Assembly (NCBI GenBank): GCA_947498765.1
Contig: CANMLG010000057.1
Location: forward strand, 48,739-112,738
Origin: an uncultured Aquimarina sp.
GTDB taxonomy: Bacteria > Bacteroidota > Bacteroidia > Flavobacteriales > Flavobacteriaceae
Reading direction: 5' to 3'
Length of the DNA: 64,000 nucleotides
The stretch's first letter is position 1. Each line of letters starts with the position of its first letter. The translations under genes and the position numbers were made by a program. Below the pieces are notes generated by a model. It made no database searches and had not been told where the DNA came from. It worked only from the letters and a program-made list of their open reading frames with translations. Positions 56,659-64,000 of the stretch are shown in pieces.

Positions 56659-57999
56659 TTAAAAATGATCCTTTTCCATAAACTCTTTCATTTTTCGTTC
56701 TTCCCAATTTTTACCTAAAATAAAATTGGTGTTAAACGTATGAAAACCGTGTAAAAGCAGCCCTAACCCCCAACCAAACATAGGAAATAAAAACCAATAA
56801 AATTGTGGCGAGGTATAATGATTAAAAATAGCTAAACCAGGGATTGCAATACAGTAGGCAATTAAATTGGAATAAAATCCCTTTATTTTTTCTACGTATT
56901 CTTTCGCTTTTTCATACTCCTGATTATCCTTTGTTGATGTGGTTATAATTGGTTCCATAACGGCGGTTATTTTTTTAGTTAGCATGGGTAATTTAGCTAC
57001 AAATTCAGTACGTGTTTTTTGCACACTAAATACCCTGTTTGTTAATAATGCATAGCGTTGTGTTATATTAGATAAGCCCACCCCGCTTTCACTTTGTATT
57101 ACTTTTTTAGGTTGTAAATTATTTACGACAAATAAAAAACCGGCTTCTTCATAAATTTTAATTTTCAAAGGTTTACTTGGCATTACTATATTGTGTTTTA
57201 TTGTATTTTCCAACAATAATTGTAATGATAAAGGCACAATTTTAGCTTCTGGATTCGAGATACTTTCGGGCAATACAAGCTCAATACTATCTTCAAAACG
57301 CATTTGTAATAAAGACATGTACGTTTTTGCAAACGCCAGCTCGTTAGCTACCGAAACTAAATCTTTATTTTTTTGTTCCAACACATACCGATATACTTTT
57401 GATAATGATGTGGTAAAACCTTTGGCTGCATTGGGATTTTCTTCGATTAAAGAAGTCAACACATTTAAACTGTTAAATAAAAAATGAGGATCTAATTGAT
57501 TTTTAAGCGCATCAAATTTTGCCGAAGCGGTTCCTGCAATAATTTTTTGCTCGTTCAACTTTTTTTCCTGATAAGCTTTATAAAAACCAATAGCCTGAAA
57601 AAATAAAGAAACCGCAATAGTAAAAACTAAAGGAAAGCCATAATATGCAAGGCTTTCATTGGCTAAAAATCTTTCAAAATCATATTTTTTATTTATTATG
57701 GTAATATGTATAATTCGACATATAAAATAGGTGGGCATAACTACAATAATACTTCCAAAAACTCCCCAAATTAAGTTTTTAATCCCCTGCTCTTCCCAAC
57801 TTATTTTTTGGTATAATACACCAAAAAAGGAGGCACAAGCTATGGTGATTAACCCGCTATACAAAAGCGAAATTCCAAAAGATTTGAAACTTAATAAGCC
57901 TGTAAAAAATGGCGCTTCAAAAAAGAAAACAGCATTAATCAAATGTATTACCAAACTAATAGTCAACGCTATAACAGCTGTTTTTTTAACTTCTTTCAT
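56659..57999 (-). CDS. LytS-type histidine kinase with C-terminal 2TM module
   Basis: A 446-residue protein started at the ATG at 57999; the frame continues 24 codons to a TTG at 58071 but the longer N-terminus is not needed. Order: four or five membrane helices (about 5-140), a HisKA-7TM/LytS-type kinase with QLDPHFLFNSLN (His172) and a degenerate ATP-binding region with NTIKHN and GVGLSN, then a C-terminal 2TM module (about 365-440) with GFYSNLIAYCIAIPG and NWEERKMKEFME. The 2TM tail is nearly identical in layout to two separate small proteins beside it. Confidence 0.92.
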   Translation of the reverse strand: MKEVKKTAVIALTISLVIHLINAVFFFEAPFFTGLLSFKSFGISLLYSGLITIACASFFGVLYQKISWEEQGIKNLIWGVFGSIIVVMPTYFICRIIHITIINKKYDFERFLANESLAYYGFPLVFTIAVSLFFQAIGFYKAYQEKKLNEQKIIAGTASAKFDALKNQLDPHFLFNSLNVLTSLIEENPNAAKGFTTSLSKVYRYVLEQKNKDLVSVANELAFAKTYMSLLQMRFEDSIELVLPESISNPEAKIVPLSLQLLLENTIKHNIVMPSKPLKIKIYEEAGFLFVVNNLQPKKVIQSESGVGLSNITQRYALLTNRVFSVQKTRTEFVAKLPMLTKKITAVMEPIITTSTKDNQEYEKAKEYVEKIKGFYSNLIAYCIAIPGLAIFNHYTSPQFYWFLFPMFGWGLGLLLHGFHTFNTNFILGKNWEERKMKEFMEKDHF

Positions 58000-58134
58000 T
58001 TCTAAATATAATTCAAAATCCTTGTATTTGTTGCCAAATTTTAAAAACAACAATATTTCTACTTGCCTCAACTAAAAATAAGCTTTTTTAAAATGTTTTA
58101 CATACAGGTATAGCTCTTTGAAGAAAACTAACCT

Positions 58135-58313
58135 ACTTAACGTGAATTCAATTTAAATCCAAGCTAATATCTAAATGTCAGTTCGAGTGATTTTCGACAG
58201 GAAATTGTATCGAGAAAGGGCTTTTTGATACGGAAAGATGATTCTCAATACAAAATTCTTTCAGAATGTCGTTCGAATGAATCTCTTATTCTTAAGTCGA
58301 ATTCACGTTACTT
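58135..58313. mobile_element. MITE-like element with perfect 11-base inverted repeats and a possible ACTT target duplication
   Basis: The arms aacgtgaattc (58139-58149) and gaattcacgtt (58299-58309) are perfect inverted repeats bordered on both outer sides by ACTT (58135-58138 and 58310-58313). The inside holds a motif pair of the cagttcgagtgatttt kind found in many flavobacterial intergenic repeats, and no gene. The right border touches the stop codon of the 2TM gene at 58312. Confidence 0.55.
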
Positions 58314-58602
58314 AATTTGATCTATCCATAAATTCTTTAATTTTTTGTTGTTCCCATTCTTTTCCAAAAAACAACTGGGGTGCAAATAGTTTAGCACCTC
58401 TGATTGCCAAACCTAAACCCCAAAAAAACAAAGGATAAAAAAACCACAGGTGGTAAGGAGCTGTTTTAAAATTGAAAATAGCTAAGCCCGTCATCACTAC
58501 AACATATATGATCAATTTGTTATAAAACTCCCTGATTTTTTTCACATATGCAATAGCAGATTCATATTTTAATTGCTTGCTGTTTACTGGTATTGTTTCC
58601 AT
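58312..58602 (-). CDS. 2TM domain protein
   Basis: A 96-residue protein of the 2TM family with SAIAYVKKIREFYNKLI, two helices (FFYPLFFWGLGLAI) and an EWEQQKIKEFM tail. It is the third 2TM module in this locus, upstream of the histidine kinase and separated from it by the MITE-like element. Confidence 0.88.
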   Translation of the reverse strand: METIPVNSKQLKYESAIAYVKKIREFYNKLIIYVVVMTGLAIFNFKTAPYHLWFFYPLFFWGLGLAIRGAKLFAPQLFFGKEWEQQKIKEFMDRSN

Positions 58603-59004
58603 AACGTTCTATTTTTAAAAGAATATTAATTGTTGATTACATGTCAAATATCCTACTATTCAAAAGTCTCTCTATTTTTCTGTTACCGAACTGTATTTTT
58701 TTATGGATGAGTTGTCAAATGAAGTAATGACACATATATGGACTACGTTGATAACAATACTTCTTTTAAAAGTACTTAAAAGTAAAAACCTATTGAGATT
58801 TCCATATTTTTTTATAGACTATACTACTATTTTAACAAAAACACCAATTGTACCCAAAATTAATTAGGGTTTTTTAAAAGTCATTTGTTTTACTAATACA
58901 GTGTTGATTTTACAACATACTAATAAAAGTAACCGATAATAAATTCGTATAAACAGCTTGAAATAGTTATCTAAAAAATGTATTAATCATCTAATAACTC
59001 AAAA
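58603..59004. other. gene-free AT-rich stretch
   Basis: About 400 bases between the 2TM gene start and the small ORF at 59005. It must carry the 2TM promoter on the minus strand. No hairpin, repeat or ORF stood out. Confidence 0.5.
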
Positions 59005-59151
59005 ATGGAACTTTACTTAATTAAAAATTTTAATGTAACTAACAAAAAATCAATAGAAACTAGAAAATCCTTAGACAATATTTTAAAATCTGTCGAGGTT
59101 CGTCAAAAACTAATAACAAAACTTGAGCAATCAATAGTTAAAGTTATTTAA
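59005..59151 (+). CDS. possible small protein (48 residues)
   Basis: An ATG-started ORF of 48 codons plus stop, predicted to form two charged helices (MELYLIKNFNV and a C-terminal RQKLITKLEQSIVKVI). Codon use looks normal for the genome. No homologue recognised; no strong ribosome binding site is visible, which is common in this group. Confidence 0.35.
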   Translation: MELYLIKNFNVTNKKSIETRKSLDNILKSVEVRQKLITKLEQSIVKVI

Positions 59152-59321
59152 ACCCAACCAACAGCATAGAAATTAAAATAAATAAAATACTTAAAATCAA
59201 TAAGTTAAATACAAATTATACCTATAATTTATTTTTAGATTGTACTATTTAAATCAGTTACAGATTATAAATTTCATTTGATATTCCGTATTTTTAAAAT
59301 ACTAATCAAAAAAAAACAAAA

Positions 59322-59759
59322 ATGAAATCAATCTTTGATCATCAAGTAAAGGAAGAAATTATACATCGTATTGATCAACTAAATACAAAAAGTGAAGCTC
59401 AATGGGGTAAAATGAATTCGGGTCAAATGCTTTGGCATTGCCAATACCCTTTAAAAATTGCTATTAAAAATGAAAATTTAGGTAATGGAAAGTTTTTTAT
59501 GAAACTGTTTAAAAAAACACTTTATAGTGACCAACCATTTAAAAAAAACCTCCCTACTGCAAAAGGTTTGGTTGCTATCGAACAAAAGGATTTTGATTCC
59601 GAAAAATCTAAAATTATTGATTTAATTGAACAGACTCATCAATTAAAAGACAGAACCGAATGGAATCCACATCCTCTTTTTGGATCATTTACAGCCGAAC
59701 AATGGGGCATTTTAGAATATAAACATCTTGACCATCATTTGACTCAATTTGGCGTTTAA
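59322..59759 (+). CDS. DUF1569/DinB-like protein
   Basis: A 145-residue cytoplasmic protein of the DinB-like fold (DUF1569) with SGQMLWHCQYPL and LEYKHLDHHLTQFG, where the histidines could bind a metal. Members include thiol-transferases and proteins of unknown role. It is transcribed alone. Confidence 0.82.
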   Translation: MKSIFDHQVKEEIIHRIDQLNTKSEAQWGKMNSGQMLWHCQYPLKIAIKNENLGNGKFFMKLFKKTLYSDQPFKKNLPTAKGLVAIEQKDFDSEKSKIIDLIEQTHQLKDRTEWNPHPLFGSFTAEQWGILEYKHLDHHLTQFGV

Positions 59760-59875
59760 AATTATAATTAAAGCGCCATAATATACTATTTTAAATATTT
59801 TTATGATTTAAAAAACAGGTAATTACCTACAAAATTTAAATATTTGTATATATTCGTGACTCCAAATTTTATTTC

Positions 59876-61021
59876 ATGAAAAAAATTATCTTTTCTTTGG
59901 TAAGCTTAACAAGTTTACTTTTTTTTAATTGTTCAAGCGATGATAGTAATTCTACTTCTTCGGATGGAAGCATACTTCTTGATGTGGCTCAAAACCCAAT
60001 CGAAGAAACACCAATTAATCTACAGACACTAGAAAAGGGAATTACTATCCCAAATGCCATTGTAAAAACGGGAACAATTACTCCTACTGGAGATATTTCT
60101 TTTGCAGTAGATGCTAAAAAACAAGCCGCTTTATTGGGTGCTGGTTTCTCTGTCGAACTAGAAGTTCCTAATAATTATGCTGGAGCATTTATTCAACTTA
60201 AAGGGGATAATGGCGAATTATCTGATAATTATTTTGATGTAAGCAACAATCGAAGCTTTGGTTTTAAAAATTTAAATAACCAATTAGCTACTAATATATT
60301 TACTAGTAAAAAGACTGCTACTAAATCACTTGAAGATGATACTGGAGCTATAGAAATTGAAGTTGAATTTGATAACACAATCCCTCCAGGTCGTTTTTGT
60401 TACTTGGTTTGCATATACGATGACCAAGGTAATATTAGTGAACCTACTGAAGTATGTGTTGAAGTAGAAGCATGGGGAGGAAATTCAAATTTAGTGGGTA
60501 AATGGATATTTGAAAGAGAAGAAATTATTTTAACTGATGGAATTCGAACTATTCGAATAGGCGAAGAGCATGATTGTTTTTTAAATTCCGCAACTTGTAA
60601 TGGTGTTTTTATTGAAGAACGTCAATGTGATATCACCAACTCATTAATTATAACTTTTTCAGAAAATGGAACCCAAAAAATTGATAATAATACCACTGAA
60701 GGTGGCTTTGAATTTGATGATAATTTTGAATGCATAAAAGCTACAGAAATAAATAAAATATCTGTTCAAAAAGGAAACTGGGCTTATAATGAAGAAGAAA
60801 ATAAGTTATTGATTGCCATTTTTGAATTTTCTGGTACTGAAAACGGAAAGCCTTCTGGTGATAATTTTGAAGTGGGAGATAGTGCTGGACCTGGCTTATT
60901 TGACAGTCAAGTCATTAAATTAACTTCAAGCGAATTAGTCTTAAAATCAGAAAACATTGAAGTTTCTGACACCAATGGTGATATTATTGATACAACTGGG
61001 TTTTATTATTTTAAAAGATAA
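59876..61021 (+). CDS. hypothetical lipoprotein with lipocalin-like C-terminal region
   Basis: A 381-residue protein with a lipoprotein signal (FFNC, Cys at about 19). Residues 30-200 form a beta-rich region of unknown family, and residues 205-381 (starting NLVGKWIFEREEI) resemble the lipocalin-like domains common on Bacteroidota lipoproteins. Surface or periplasmic role unknown. It is followed by a terminator. Confidence 0.72.
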   Translation: MKKIIFSLVSLTSLLFFNCSSDDSNSTSSDGSILLDVAQNPIEETPINLQTLEKGITIPNAIVKTGTITPTGDISFAVDAKKQAALLGAGFSVELEVPNNYAGAFIQLKGDNGELSDNYFDVSNNRSFGFKNLNNQLATNIFTSKKTATKSLEDDTGAIEIEVEFDNTIPPGRFCYLVCIYDDQGNISEPTEVCVEVEAWGGNSNLVGKWIFEREEIILTDGIRTIRIGEEHDCFLNSATCNGVFIEERQCDITNSLIITFSENGTQKIDNNTTEGGFEFDDNFECIKATEINKISVQKGNWAYNEEENKLLIAIFEFSGTENGKPSGDNFEVGDSAGPGLFDSQVIKLTSSELVLKSENIEVSDTNGDIIDTTGFYYFKR

Positions 61022-61040
61022 ATAAACGCTAATTGGAATT

Positions 61041-61078
61041 ACAAAGAGATTACCCAAAAAGTAATCTCTTTGTTTTTT
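61041..61078 (+). terminator. intrinsic terminator
   Basis: A 13-base-pair perfect stem (61041-61053 with 61061-61073), 7-base loop and a following T run. It lies 19 bases after the lipoprotein stop codon. Confidence 0.88.
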
Positions 61079-61264
61079 GTACCAATAATCAATCTATCAA
61101 GATTTATCATAAAATTTACTTTTTTTATTAATGATGTGCTTTTTGAAAGAATCAAAAAAAGCGAAACTGTTAACGTATTTTAATAAGTATTAACTTACAA
61201 TAATTTGTCTTGAAGTATTTTACAGCCAAATCTAAATCTATTATTTTGGTTGTAAAACTAACTT

Positions 61265-63847
61265 ATGCATTACAAAACCTTACACAAAAGACAAGCTTTC
61301 ATTTTTTTTCTATTGTTTTTTATTCTTGGAAGTTCTTTTTGCTATTCGCAAAAGAAAAAAAAAGATAAAAAAGCGGCTACAAAAACTAGCATTAAAAGCA
61401 TTAAGGAAGCCACCAAATCTTGTAAAAAAATAGATGGATTATTCACCATGTATCGTGATACTTTAACTGGTGAAACTTTTATGCTTGTCAAAAAAAATCA
61501 AATCAACAAAGAATTTATACATTTTAGTCAAATTTCAGACGGAGTTAGCGATGTTGGAAGGTTAATAAGAGGTATGTATATGGATTCTAAAATATTTTCA
61601 ATTGAAAAATTTTATAACAAACTTAATTTTATTGCTAAAAACACCTCATACTATTTTGATAAGAACAGTCCTTTAGCCAAAGCTTCAAATTCCAATATAA
61701 GCGAAGGGGTAATGGCTAGTTTAAAAATAGTTGCTCAAAATAATAAAGTTGGAGAATATTTAGTTGGCTCTGATGCTCTTTTTTTGAAAGAAACTTTTAA
61801 TCAAATCAAATCTCCTAAATCACCCAAAGCTTCACCAAAAGCTTTTAAACTAGGAGAATTAAGTACTGAAAAGAGTAAAATTGATAGCATAAAAAATTAT
61901 CCCAAAAACACCAATATTAATACACACTATGTCTATTTTAACAAAGCCGTGCTTAATGGTGGAACTGATGCAGTTACAGATGGTAGAAATGTAACCATAA
62001 AAATAGAACACAGCTTAATCGCATTACCAAAAAATGAGTATCAAATACGTTTAGATGACCCAAGAATAGGCTATTTTTTAACTCAAGTAACTGACAAAAC
62101 CTCAGCTAGTGCAACACCTTATCGTGATTTAATCCACAGATGGCATTTGGTTAAAAAAGATAAAAATGCGGCTTTATCCGATCCTATAAAACCCATTGTT
62201 TGGTGGATGGAAAACACCACCCCATTCGAATTTAGAAATACTATTAAAGAAGCCGTTTTAGAATGGAATAAAGCCTTTGAAAAGGCTGGCTTTAAAAATG
62301 CGATTGAGGTTAAAATGCAACCCGATGATGCTAAGTGGGATGCCGGAGACATTCGTTATAATGTCCTTAGATGGACCTCATCTCCTAACCCACCATTTGG
62401 AGGTTATGGACCTAGCTTTGTAAACCCTAGAACTGGCCAAATTTTAGGAGCTGATATTATGCTAGAATATGTTTACCACACCAATAGAGTCAAATTAGAT
62501 CGGATATTTAATTTAGGTGTTGCTGCCAATGAATATTCTTTTAACGCCGATTTGAATACTAATGATATCTCATTTTGTTCTTACGGACACGAAATGCAAA
62601 ACAATATGCTATTTGGTCAAACTACATTATTAGTTAATGACGCCAATGATAATGAAATGAAAGGTATGAGATTGCAAGCTATGAAAGAACTTATAATGCA
62701 CGAAGTTGGCCATACATTAGGTTTAAATCACAATATGAAGGCCAGTCAATTATTTAGTCCAGCAGAATTAGCTGATCCCGATTTTATAAAAGACAAATGT
62801 TTAACAGGCTCTGTTATGGATTATAGCGCTGTAAATATAACATTAGATCCTAAAAAGCAAGGACAATATTATTCAACAACTGTTGGCCCCTATGATGCAT
62901 GGGCTATAGAATATGGCTATACCCCAACAAATGAGGAAGGCCTTAAGGCAATAACAAATAAATCAATTCAACCAGAACTCACATTTGGTAATGATGCGGA
63001 TGATATGCGAAATTCTGGCAAAGCAATTGATCCTAGAGTTATGATAGGCGATATGTCTAATGATCAAATTACATATGCTGTGAATAGAATCAAAGTTGTT
63101 GAAAATACTATGCCAAAAATTAAGGATAAATTTAATATTAATGGACAATCATATCAAGAATTACGACAAGCATTCTCTATTCTTAACAGACAATACGCAT
63201 GGTCTGGTGTAGTAATTTCACGTTTTATAGGTGGCGTATATGTTGACCGAAGTATGATTGGACAAGACACTACAAAAAAACCATATACACCAGTGTCTTA
63301 CAAGGATCAAAAAAGAGCTATGGAAGCTTTAAAGAAATACATATTCGCGCCTGATGCTTTTAAAACCTCAAATGATTTATATAATTATATAGCCATTCAA
63401 CGCCGAGGTTTTAATTTTTTCAATTCGCCCGAAGACCCTAAAATTCACACTATGGTTTTATCATACCAAAAGCGTGTTTTAAACCATTTATTACATTATA
63501 ACACCATGCAACGCATCAGTGATTCCGAATTATATGGAAACAACTATAAATTATCTGAATTTATGAATGATCTGAATGAAGCTATTTTCCTAGTAGATTC
63601 AAAAACTACCATTAATACATTCCGACAAAATTTACAACAAGAATATGTAACCAAATTAATTTCGATTACAAACTCAAAATCTACAAAAGGAAAATCGAAT
63701 TATCTAAATTTAAGTAAAACTGCGGCACTTTTCAACTTGAAAAAAATAAAGGATTTATTAGGCAATAATATTGGCGATTCTCAAACTAAAGCGCATAAAT
63801 ATTATTTAAAAACACTAATAAATAACACTATTGAAAACTTAGAATAA
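61265..63847 (+). CDS. zinc-dependent metalloprotease, DUF5117/DUF4953 type, exported
   Basis: A complete 860-residue protein with a signal peptide (ending FCYSQ, about residue 27), a DUF5117-like beta-rich region (about 100-270) and a metalloprotease core with the extended zinc motif HEVGHTLGLNH at about residues 478-488. A MD or MDYS-type Met turn follows (SVMDYSAVN). Such proteases occur widely in Bacteroidota; the substrate is not known. No T9SS tail is seen. Confidence 0.9.
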   Translation: MHYKTLHKRQAFIFFLLFFILGSSFCYSQKKKKDKKAATKTSIKSIKEATKSCKKIDGLFTMYRDTLTGETFMLVKKNQINKEFIHFSQISDGVSDVGRLIRGMYMDSKIFSIEKFYNKLNFIAKNTSYYFDKNSPLAKASNSNISEGVMASLKIVAQNNKVGEYLVGSDALFLKETFNQIKSPKSPKASPKAFKLGELSTEKSKIDSIKNYPKNTNINTHYVYFNKAVLNGGTDAVTDGRNVTIKIEHSLIALPKNEYQIRLDDPRIGYFLTQVTDKTSASATPYRDLIHRWHLVKKDKNAALSDPIKPIVWWMENTTPFEFRNTIKEAVLEWNKAFEKAGFKNAIEVKMQPDDAKWDAGDIRYNVLRWTSSPNPPFGGYGPSFVNPRTGQILGADIMLEYVYHTNRVKLDRIFNLGVAANEYSFNADLNTNDISFCSYGHEMQNNMLFGQTTLLVNDANDNEMKGMRLQAMKELIMHEVGHTLGLNHNMKASQLFSPAELADPDFIKDKCLTGSVMDYSAVNITLDPKKQGQYYSTTVGPYDAWAIEYGYTPTNEEGLKAITNKSIQPELTFGNDADDMRNSGKAIDPRVMIGDMSNDQITYAVNRIKVVENTMPKIKDKFNINGQSYQELRQAFSILNRQYAWSGVVISRFIGGVYVDRSMIGQDTTKKPYTPVSYKDQKRAMEALKKYIFAPDAFKTSNDLYNYIAIQRRGFNFFNSPEDPKIHTMVLSYQKRVLNHLLHYNTMQRISDSELYGNNYKLSEFMNDLNEAIFLVDSKTTINTFRQNLQQEYVTKLISITNSKSTKGKSNYLNLSKTAALFNLKKIKDLLGNNIGDSQTKAHKYYLKTLINNTIENLE

Positions 63848-64000
63848 TATGACTTAATTTGGATGATATATTATCCAATATTAGTTCTATGTTCTTTTCT
63901 TATAGCAAATTATTTTAAACCCGAATTATAGGACATTTTTTACTGTAACATAAAGTTTCTAACTTTTGTGCTGCAGCAAATAAGCCTCAATTGCATAGTG
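63848..64000. other. gene-free end of window with a partial MITE-like terminus
   Basis: The last 153 bases contain no gene. The word ttaaacccgaattata at 63915-63930 matches the terminal repeat of the element at 46881-47107, which suggests that a related element begins here and continues outside the window. Confidence 0.35.

Noticed and set aside
58000..58071. Longer N-terminus (TTG at 58071) for the histidine kinase
   Set aside because: The ATG at 57999 gives a normal start before the first membrane helix; the added residues show no similarity pattern.

Overview
The window looks like a chromosomal segment of a marine, agar-degrading member of the Flavobacteriaceae (Bacteroidota). The reasons are the strongly AT-rich sequence, Bacteroidota-type lipoprotein signals (short N-terminus ending in SC), a type IX secretion C-terminal domain, promoters of the TAnnTTTG kind, an IPExxxVDY protein between rnc and pyk, a 2TM/LytTR two-component locus, DUF5117-type metalloprotease and VPS10-type repeat proteins, and two red-algal polysaccharide enzymes (GH16 agarase/porphyranase type and GH117). 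I see no phage, no CRISPR array, and no rRNA or tRNA gene.

Layout. 1-9.4 kb: the end of a MATE exporter, a PhoD-like phosphatase, a di-heme peroxidase with a PhoX-like lipoprotein, and a metallo-beta-lactamase-fold lipoprotein. 9.5-13 kb: a secreted GH16 agarase, then a small accessory patch made of a REP-associated tyrosine transposase (RAYT) flanked by three GC-rich palindromes and a microsatellite; one palindrome forms the 3' end of a small ORF. 13-20.4 kb: a peptidyl-dipeptidase and a cyanate-type operon (ABC permease, ATPase, cyanase, Tat/lipoprotein binding protein) facing an AraC regulator. 20.9-28.4 kb: NTF2-like protein, uracil-DNA-glycosylase-like protein, histone-deacetylase-like protein, GH117 anhydrogalactosidase, mfd and a GNAT. 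28.4-37 kb: two unknown exported proteins, Amt, a TonB-C-like lipoprotein with ruvC, DUF456 and a large VPS10-type protein. 37-43 kb: the housekeeping core rnhA-purN facing acpP-fabF-rnc-IPExxxVDY-pyk. 43-49.3 kb: lipoproteins, lysS, a MITE-like element and an OmpA-family protein. 49.4-54.1 kb: a membrane protein in which a Cache sensor is joined to a pentameric ligand-gated ion channel (pLGIC) module, an acyltransferase, and a TetR-SDR pair with palindromic operators. 54.2-64 kb: a LytTR response regulator/histidine kinase locus with three 2TM modules, a second MITE-like element, and exported proteins ending with a DUF5117-type zinc metalloprotease.

How the genes work together. The GH16 enzyme would cut agar or porphyran outside the cell and GH117 would remove 3,6-anhydro-L-galactose from the resulting oligosaccharides, although they lie about 12 kb apart and no SusC/SusD pair is visible. 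The cyanate operon and Amt both concern nitrogen: cyanase releases ammonia and CO2 from cyanate imported by the ABC system. The most unusual single gene is the Cache-pLGIC fusion at 49464-51569. The most system-like mobile unit is the RAYT with its matching palindromes at 11744-12607.
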